Shown piece after piece: positions 59,578 through 64,000 of a stretch of 64,000 nt of DNA; the stretch's first letter is position 1, and each line of letters starts with the position of its first letter. Position numbers and translations under genes: made by a program. Below the pieces are notes generated by a model that had not been told where the DNA came from, did no database searches, and saw only the letters and a program-made list of their open reading frames with translations. Source of the stretch: JANSYA01 sp965243385 (GTDB lineage Bacteria > Spirochaetota > Leptospiria > Leptospirales > Leptonemataceae); contig CBDEUV010000002.1 of assembly GCA_965243385.1 (NCBI GenBank), forward strand, positions 558,001 through 622,000, written 5' to 3'.

Positions 59578-61236
59578 TTATACCCGGGATTTGGCTCTGG
59601 ATTTTCGAGCGCCGCCGGCTGCGCTCGCGGTTCGGCGAGTGCCGGTCGTTTTCTTCCGTCCGGAAGCAGCCGTCTTGCGGGCGGTCTTCTTTTTACCGGA
59701 GCGGGCCCGGGCGGTCGTCGAAGTGCTCCGGCTGCGCTTCTTCGTCGCGCGGGACGGACGACGCTTCGCAGGCGCGGCGGCTTCCCGGGATTGACGCAGT
59801 TTCGATTGCAGACTGGATCCGGGGGGAAGTCGCATCATTTCTCTTTCGGGATAGGGAACCTTTGTTCGGTACAGTCCCAGGGCCGAAGCGATTACCCGCA
59901 GCAGAACGTACGGTTGAAAGAGCGCCGCCGGAGTATTGATAAAGTGCAGAACCTTGAGAAACTCCGCCGCGATCCGACTGTCCTGTCCGGCCAGCTGATT
60001 GACTCGCGAAGTATACCAGTGCAGCAGCGGTAATCCAAACGGACGCTTGCCCGGAGTTTCTTTGTGGCGATAATCTTCCGACGTCACAAGCATCCACGGG
60101 ATAAAGATCACCTTCCAGTACGCCTGGCGGAAGAAACGGTGCTGCAGGCCTTTGTGATTTCCACGGCGCAGTAGTTTTTCCAGGAGCGCCACCGCGCCGG
60201 CGCCGATGCTCATCCCCTGGCCGTAGATCGGATTGAAAGATGCAAGCGAGTCGCCAACCGCAACGAAGCCCTCCGGCAAACGTCGACAGCGGTCGTAGCG
60301 CAGGCGACGCGTGGCCGGGAACTTAAACACCCAGAATTTAGAAAGCGGGCGTCCTTTTTGGATCCAGTCGTAGATATCGGGTCGGGGAAGACACCGGGCG
60401 TGCTCCATGAAGCCGGCTTCCGTAGCCGGCGCATGATCGCCGAGCGCGCCGGCCATGGTTACGATCCAGCGTTGTTTTCCGGAAGCGTCCGGTTCGACGG
60501 GGTAAATATAGCCCAGTTTCTTCTGGGGAGCCCGCGCGTAGATCATCATCGCGGACCAGTCGCGATCCGACGGCGGGGCCTGCTCGTAGAGCCTGGTCGT
60601 ATAACCGATGTTGACGGTGTGCTTTTCCTCGACCGGTTCATCGTAGCCCATATCGCGCAGCCAGCGCGGCATCCGCGATCCCCGGCCGGCGGCGTCGACC
60701 AACAGCTCGCATGGCATTTCGATCAGTTCTTTACGCGGATTCGGGCGACCCCGAGGACGTACACGAACACCGGTGATTCGGTCGCTGGAAGCCTCGTGGA
60801 TCAGGCTATCGACTTCCAGCTCGTTTTCGATTTTCACATTCGGACAGTCGCGCAGCAAACGCGTACGAACGACCCAGTCGACCAGCGGCCGGCTCTGCAT
60901 AAAGAAATTCACTCCGGATTCGCCGCGCGCTTTCCAGACTCCGCCGTGATGCCAGGCCAGGTCGCGAACACTGTCGGCTTCCAGAGCGCCCGCTGCTTTC
61001 AAATCTTCGAAGATGCCCGGAAAAAATCGCGAGATAATCGTTCGCCCTTTGTCGAGAAGCACATGAACATGCGCGCCCTGAGGCGATCCCTGCCGCGGGA
61101 ACGGGCCGACGGGAGGCTTATCGCGTTCAATGATTCGGACGGACCGAAAGTGTTCACTCAAAACCCGCGCCGCGAGCATACCAATCAGACTACCGCCAAT
61201 TACGATAGCATCATTACCAGGATGATTGCGTTTCAT
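59578..61236 (-). CDS. FAD-dependent monooxygenase-like protein with Lys/Arg-rich tail
   Basis: A 552-aa flavoprotein of the aromatic hydroxylase/epoxidase/halogenase-like group. AIVIGGSLIGMLAARVL is the nucleotide-binding fold. QGAHVHVLLDKGR, DAAGRGSRMPRWLRDMGY and FVAVGDSLASFNPIYGQGMS (second FAD block) follow. No lysine of the WxWxIP halogenase motif is seen, so I prefer hydroxylase or epoxidase. From about residue 480 to the end (59581-59800) there is an extended tail of Lys, Arg, Ala, Ser and Thr unlike the family. The substrate is unknown; the type II thioesterase downstream hints at a secondary-metabolite or lipid pathway. Confidence 0.85.
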   Translation of the reverse strand: MKRNHPGNDAIVIGGSLIGMLAARVLSEHFRSVRIIERDKPPVGPFPRQGSPQGAHVHVLLDKGRTIISRFFPGIFEDLKAAGALEADSVRDLAWHHGGVWKARGESGVNFFMQSRPLVDWVVRTRLLRDCPNVKIENELEVDSLIHEASSDRITGVRVRPRGRPNPRKELIEMPCELLVDAAGRGSRMPRWLRDMGYDEPVEEKHTVNIGYTTRLYEQAPPSDRDWSAMMIYARAPQKKLGYIYPVEPDASGKQRWIVTMAGALGDHAPATEAGFMEHARCLPRPDIYDWIQKGRPLSKFWVFKFPATRRLRYDRCRRLPEGFVAVGDSLASFNPIYGQGMSIGAGAVALLEKLLRRGNHKGLQHRFFRQAYWKVIFIPWMLVTSEDYRHKETPGKRPFGLPLLHWYTSRVNQLAGQDSRIAAEFLKVLHFINTPAALFQPYVLLRVIASALGLYRTKVPYPEREMMRLPPGSSLQSKLRQSREAAAPAKRRPSRATKKRSRSTSTTARARSGKKKTARKTAASGRKKTTGTRRTASAAGGARKSRAKSRV

Positions 61237-61415
61237 CGTACTCTCCCAATCACTACTGGCTTAAGATTAATGTGTTAAGGGATCCTGTCTACAAAAAAGT
61301 CAGAATCCACTATTAATACGTCTTTTCCCAATGTTACGTTGAACTAAGGCTTTTCGCAGAGAAATGTAGTGCTAAAGTATTAGATGCTCGTCCAAAGACA
61401 GCGCGCGAAGAGGCT

Positions 61416-61787
61416 TCAGGAATCGACGACGGCTTCATTGAGAAATTCCTGCAGAGGAGCAGGCAGGGCGACGCGCGTCAAAAATTCAATCCCCAGCAGA
61501 AACGAATGCGCGTTGCGAAACTCCGCCATATCCTGCCAGGCGACGCGCGCATCAAACTCGAGAACTTCCGACATTTCTTTGCCGAGAATGCTGCCCCGGA
61601 TTTCAGCGCCGATTTCCGTCGCGATTTCGTTTTCGTCGTCCCCCGCCGGAATTACCGCACAAAGCCCCTCTTCCGAGAGATCCCCCAGAATCCCGAAGAA
61701 TTCGGATCCGGCGATATTCAGGTTCAGTTCCAGCTTAAATTTGTTTAATTGATTGTGATAAAGGCGAGGGCTTCTTTTGCGAAACAT
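61416..61787 (-). CDS. PilZ-domain protein, second copy
   Basis: A 123-aa single PilZ domain. The second half of the c-di-GMP motif is intact (DLSEEG). The first half reads RKRSPR, in which an exact RxxxR does not fit (the spacing is one off, or a Lys takes one place), so binding may be weaker or altered. The overall sequence is clearly paralogous to the protein at 10272-10625: both share a G-D-(I/L)-S-E-E-G-(M/L)-C-A-V-I-P core and a similar N-terminal order. It is encoded upstream of the FAD monooxygenase with a 180-bp AT-rich gap. Confidence 0.85.
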   Translation of the reverse strand: MFRKRSPRLYHNQLNKFKLELNLNIAGSEFFGILGDLSEEGLCAVIPAGDDENEIATEIGAEIRGSILGKEMSEVLEFDARVAWQDMAEFRNAHSFLLGIEFLTRVALPAPLQEFLNEAVVDS

Positions 61788-61892
61788 ATTTGACTTCCAG
61801 CAAAGCAGAGTTACGTCCCAGCATCAATAGAATCGGGATTCCCGCTACAAAAAAACAGATGCGAAACGAATCGCGAATCGCAATCTGACCGG

Positions 61893-62699
61893 GTGCAATT
61901 GCAGGCCGACCCGAACGAATGGCTGATCCTGGATTCCGTGGATTCCACGAATAGCTTCCTGTTGCAGTCCACTCTGCCTCCGGGCACGGTTGTATTCGCC
62001 CGGGAACAAACCGGCGGCCGGGGGCGACGCGGTCGCAGCTGGAGCGCCGTTCCCGGAGATAGCCTGATTTTCTCGGGCCTGCTGGAATTCCGCATGCAGC
62101 TCGTGGGAGAGCGAATGCGATTTTTGCCGCTCCTCGCCGGACTGGCGGTCTTACGGGCGAGCCGCCGGGCGCTCCTGAACAAATCCGGTGAATCCGATGA
62201 ATCCGATGCGTCCTCGACGAATGACGCCGTCCAACTCGCCGTCAAGTGGCCGAACGATGTATACCTGACTCGCGATGGAACCACCGGCAAACTCGGCGGA
62301 GTGCTGGTCGAGAGCGCCATAGCCGGCGACGCGTTTCGCCTGGTCATCGGCGTCGGCCTGAATTATCGCGGAGAAGCGCCCGGGGTCGACGCAGCTCTGA
62401 TCCCGCCGGCGGTTCTCTTTCCGGGCCCCCATCGGCGCAGCCCGATTGAAAGCTTCGGCCCCCTGCTGATCGAAGAAATCAACCGGGAGCTGCCGGCATT
62501 GCTGGTGGAGGGACCGCCCTCCTTTTTGGAAGCGCTGCGCGCCGCCAACTATTTGCGCGATCGATACGTACTCAGAGGCACAACCCGGTACCGCGTGCTG
62601 GATTTCACCGAAGGGGGCGAATTGCTGCTTGCAGACGCCGAAAGCGGCGATATCCTGCGCACCGACGACGCGAGCGAAGACATTCGCATCGTCGATTAA
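61893..62699 (+). CDS. birA: Biotin-[acetyl-CoA-carboxylase] ligase
   Basis: A 268-aa biotin protein ligase that attaches biotin to carboxylase carrier domains. ILDSVDSTNSFLL, the biotin loop TGGRGRRGRSWSA, KWPNDVYL and GKLGGVLVESAI are the conserved blocks; the C-terminal SH3-like part ends near YRVLDFTEGGELLLADAESG. The N-terminal DNA-binding domain of E. coli BirA is absent, so it is the non-regulatory kind. The start is GTG. It is convergent with a biotin-dependent carboxyltransferase gene, which fits its role. Confidence 0.92.
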   Translation: MQLQADPNEWLILDSVDSTNSFLLQSTLPPGTVVFAREQTGGRGRRGRSWSAVPGDSLIFSGLLEFRMQLVGERMRFLPLLAGLAVLRASRRALLNKSGESDESDASSTNDAVQLAVKWPNDVYLTRDGTTGKLGGVLVESAIAGDAFRLVIGVGLNYRGEAPGVDAALIPPAVLFPGPHRRSPIESFGPLLIEEINRELPALLVEGPPSFLEALRAANYLRDRYVLRGTTRYRVLDFTEGGELLLADAESGDILRTDDASEDIRIVD

Positions 62700-62754
62700 T
62701 GCCGCGCCAGCGGCCGTATCGCTCTCCGAATCTAACCGGACGCGCCAGCGGCGC

Positions 62755-64000
62755 TCACTCAAATGCGTCCGCGCAACGTTTGCTCGCTTCGCCCAGGCCG
62801 CGAATCAGATGCTCGCGAAGCTCCGCGACATCCCGCATGCTCCAGTCCAGAACACCCGAAGTGGTGGCGTCGCCCGTCGCGCTGGACTTGCGGTTAAAGT
62901 CTTCCAGAAACTTACGATGATTCGCTGCGGCTTCCGCTTCCTGGCCGGTACTCATGAGTTCGCGGTGAGTGGCTCCCTGGAATAGATCGTAAGCGGCCTG
63001 GCCGCCCATCACCGCGATCAAAGCGCGGTCCAGCGCGATATAGACGATGCCGGGCCGCAAAAATTTACTGAATGCGTGAATCTGGCGACCGCCGTAGTTT
63101 TGATTGAGGACCACCGATACGACCGGGATGCGTCCGAGTACATTCGCGTCGAGCGATTCCGCGCCGATCGCCTGAATGCGCAGGCGTTCCTGGCGCGTGC
63201 CGGGCACAAATCCGGGCGCGTTCGAAAGCATCACCAGCGGGATGCGGTGTTTGTTCAATAGCTCGGTGAAAAAACGAAATTTCTCGGTTCCGGGCGCGTC
63301 GGGAGCGCCGCCCATAATCGCCGGTTGGTCGGCGAGAATGCCGACGACTCGCCCGTTCAGCCGGGCGAAACCGGTCACAAGCGCCGGACCGGTGATCGGA
63401 TCGTTCATGGCCTGGTGAAATTCCAAAAAGCTATCCGGATCGAAGGCGCGTTCGATGACGCCGGCGACGATATCAAAAGGCTGATTGAGTTCGGAGGGAA
63501 TAGCGGGCGGCGGCGATACGCTTTCAAAAACCTGCGGCCCGGCTTCGCCCGGTCCCGCGAAGATCGCAATCGCCTTTCTTGCGATTTCAAAAGCTTCCGC
63601 GACCGAATTCACAACGAATGCCGCACTCTGGCGAATCACTTCCTGCTCGCGCCGATCGGCTTCATTCTTTTGAACGTAGATGACGGCATCGGCCGTGCAG
63701 TTCATTTCGATCAGCTGCAGCCCCTCGATGTGGGTTACGATATTAATCTGGGGCGCGCGTGGATCTCTGAGTGTGTTTAGAAAATCCATTCGCGCGCGAA
63801 TTCCCGCGGATTCGTCCGAAGCCGGCGGCTGGAACCAGCGCCGCCCGAATACCAGAATCCGCGGCGTCTGCGTTCGCGCTCCCGTGCGCAGCAGTTCCCG
63901 GGAACGAATGACGGCCGCCGTGGAGCGTACGCCGAAATGGCTGCGCGCCCCGAGTACCAGCACGCGGTGTCCTCCCAGCCGCGCGAAGCCTCCCAGAATA
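62755..64000 (-). CDS. Acyl-CoA carboxylase carboxyltransferase subunit, partial
   Basis: The C-terminal part (at least 414 codons) of a biotin-dependent carboxyltransferase, cut by the window edge; the frame is open to base 64000. FARLNGRVVGILADQPAIMG, TELLNKHRIPLVMLSNAPGF, VVSVVLNQNYGGRQIHAF and IVYIALDRALIAVMGGQAAY are the typical crotonase-like blocks, including the glycine-rich oxyanion regions. It moves CO2 from biotin to an acyl-CoA (acetyl-, propionyl- or similar); the exact substrate cannot be told. The short C-terminal tail (about 40 residues) is helical. The birA gene is convergent and 55 bp away. Confidence 0.88.
   Translation of the reverse strand, partial: ILGGFARLGGHRVLVLGARSHFGVRSTAAVIRSRELLRTGARTQTPRILVFGRRWFQPPASDESAGIRARMDFLNTLRDPRAPQINIVTHIEGLQLIEMNCTADAVIYVQKNEADRREQEVIRQSAAFVVNSVAEAFEIARKAIAIFAGPGEAGPQVFESVSPPPAIPSELNQPFDIVAGVIERAFDPDSFLEFHQAMNDPITGPALVTGFARLNGRVVGILADQPAIMGGAPDAPGTEKFRFFTELLNKHRIPLVMLSNAPGFVPGTRQERLRIQAIGAESLDANVLGRIPVVSVVLNQNYGGRQIHAFSKFLRPGIVYIALDRALIAVMGGQAAYDLFQGATHRELMSTGQEAEAAANHRKFLEDFNRKSSATGDATTSGVLDWSMRDVAELREHLIRGLGEASKRCADAFE

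Noticed and set aside
61237..61415. AT-rich gap as a tRNA or small RNA gene
   Set aside because: I could not find a cloverleaf, hairpin with T-run or other RNA signature; more likely a promoter region.

Overview
The window is GC-rich, gene-dense bacterial chromosome of ordinary housekeeping and envelope type. There is no rRNA or tRNA gene that I can see, no insertion sequence, no prophage and no CRISPR array. The best lineage guess is the Leptospirales (Spirochaetota), from a high-GC and probably uncultured member. This rests on a DUF1554 lipoprotein (31098-31856), a family I know mainly from Leptospira; on an exosortase K / MSEP-CTERM pair (6159-10252); and on many lipoproteins with relaxed lipoboxes. 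It is an inference from family distribution, not from a marker gene.

Layout. 130-6114: a NarL-type response regulator, a DinB-like protein, a 973-aa fusion of alpha/beta-hydrolase, DedA-type membrane domain and ATP-grasp-like domain, and a membrane class III nucleotide cyclase. 6159-12594 (minus): an amidohydrolase, then PilZ, exosortase K and its giant MSEP-CTERM membrane target. 12745-18269: four overlapping genes (DUF2157, GDYXXLXY, DUF1223, serine beta-lactamase-like lipoprotein). 18316-25608: UbiD decarboxylase, quinone oxidoreductase, YheT-like hydrolase, globin and an SLC12-like transporter. 25869-36123: M48 protease, SGNH hydrolase, secreted and lipase-like proteins, the DUF1554 lipoprotein, an ABC-F ATPase and GluQ-RS. 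36211-41776: lipoproteins and esterases, plus a DUF2461/ArsR/SRPBCC group. 41858-46503: a LolD/YbbA-type ABC exporter divergent from a fatty-acid desaturase. 46675-49493 (minus): glutathionyl-hydroquinone reductase, then an unknown gene, ArsR, SRPBCC and DsrE genes behind a perfect 30-bp palindrome. 49567-57000: STAS protein, cyclophilin lipoprotein, a lipase/beta-trefoil/tectonin lipoprotein, DUF3089, TetR, carboxylesterase and OmpA-like genes. 57014-64000: NarX-type histidine kinase, type II thioesterase, FAD monooxygenase, a second PilZ, biotin ligase, and a carboxyltransferase cut by the window edge.

Many genes act on lipids or esters: at least six alpha/beta-hydrolases, two SGNH esterases, a glycerophosphodiesterase, a desaturase, a biotin-dependent carboxylase subunit and a biotin ligase. 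This fits an organism that lives on lipids and remodels its envelope. Signalling is diverse (two-component, cyclic nucleotide, two c-di-GMP-type PilZ proteins, STAS).

The most unusual items are: the three-domain fusion; the PilZ-exosortase K-MSEP cluster; the lipase/trefoil/tectonin lipoprotein; the perfect palindrome placed over a promoter; lysine-rich tails on three unrelated enzymes; a DUF3089 protein lacking its nucleophile serine; and several repeat structures between genes (five 28-bp units, an 83-bp duplication of a gene end, tandem hairpins, and a terminator-like hairpin upstream of the desaturase).
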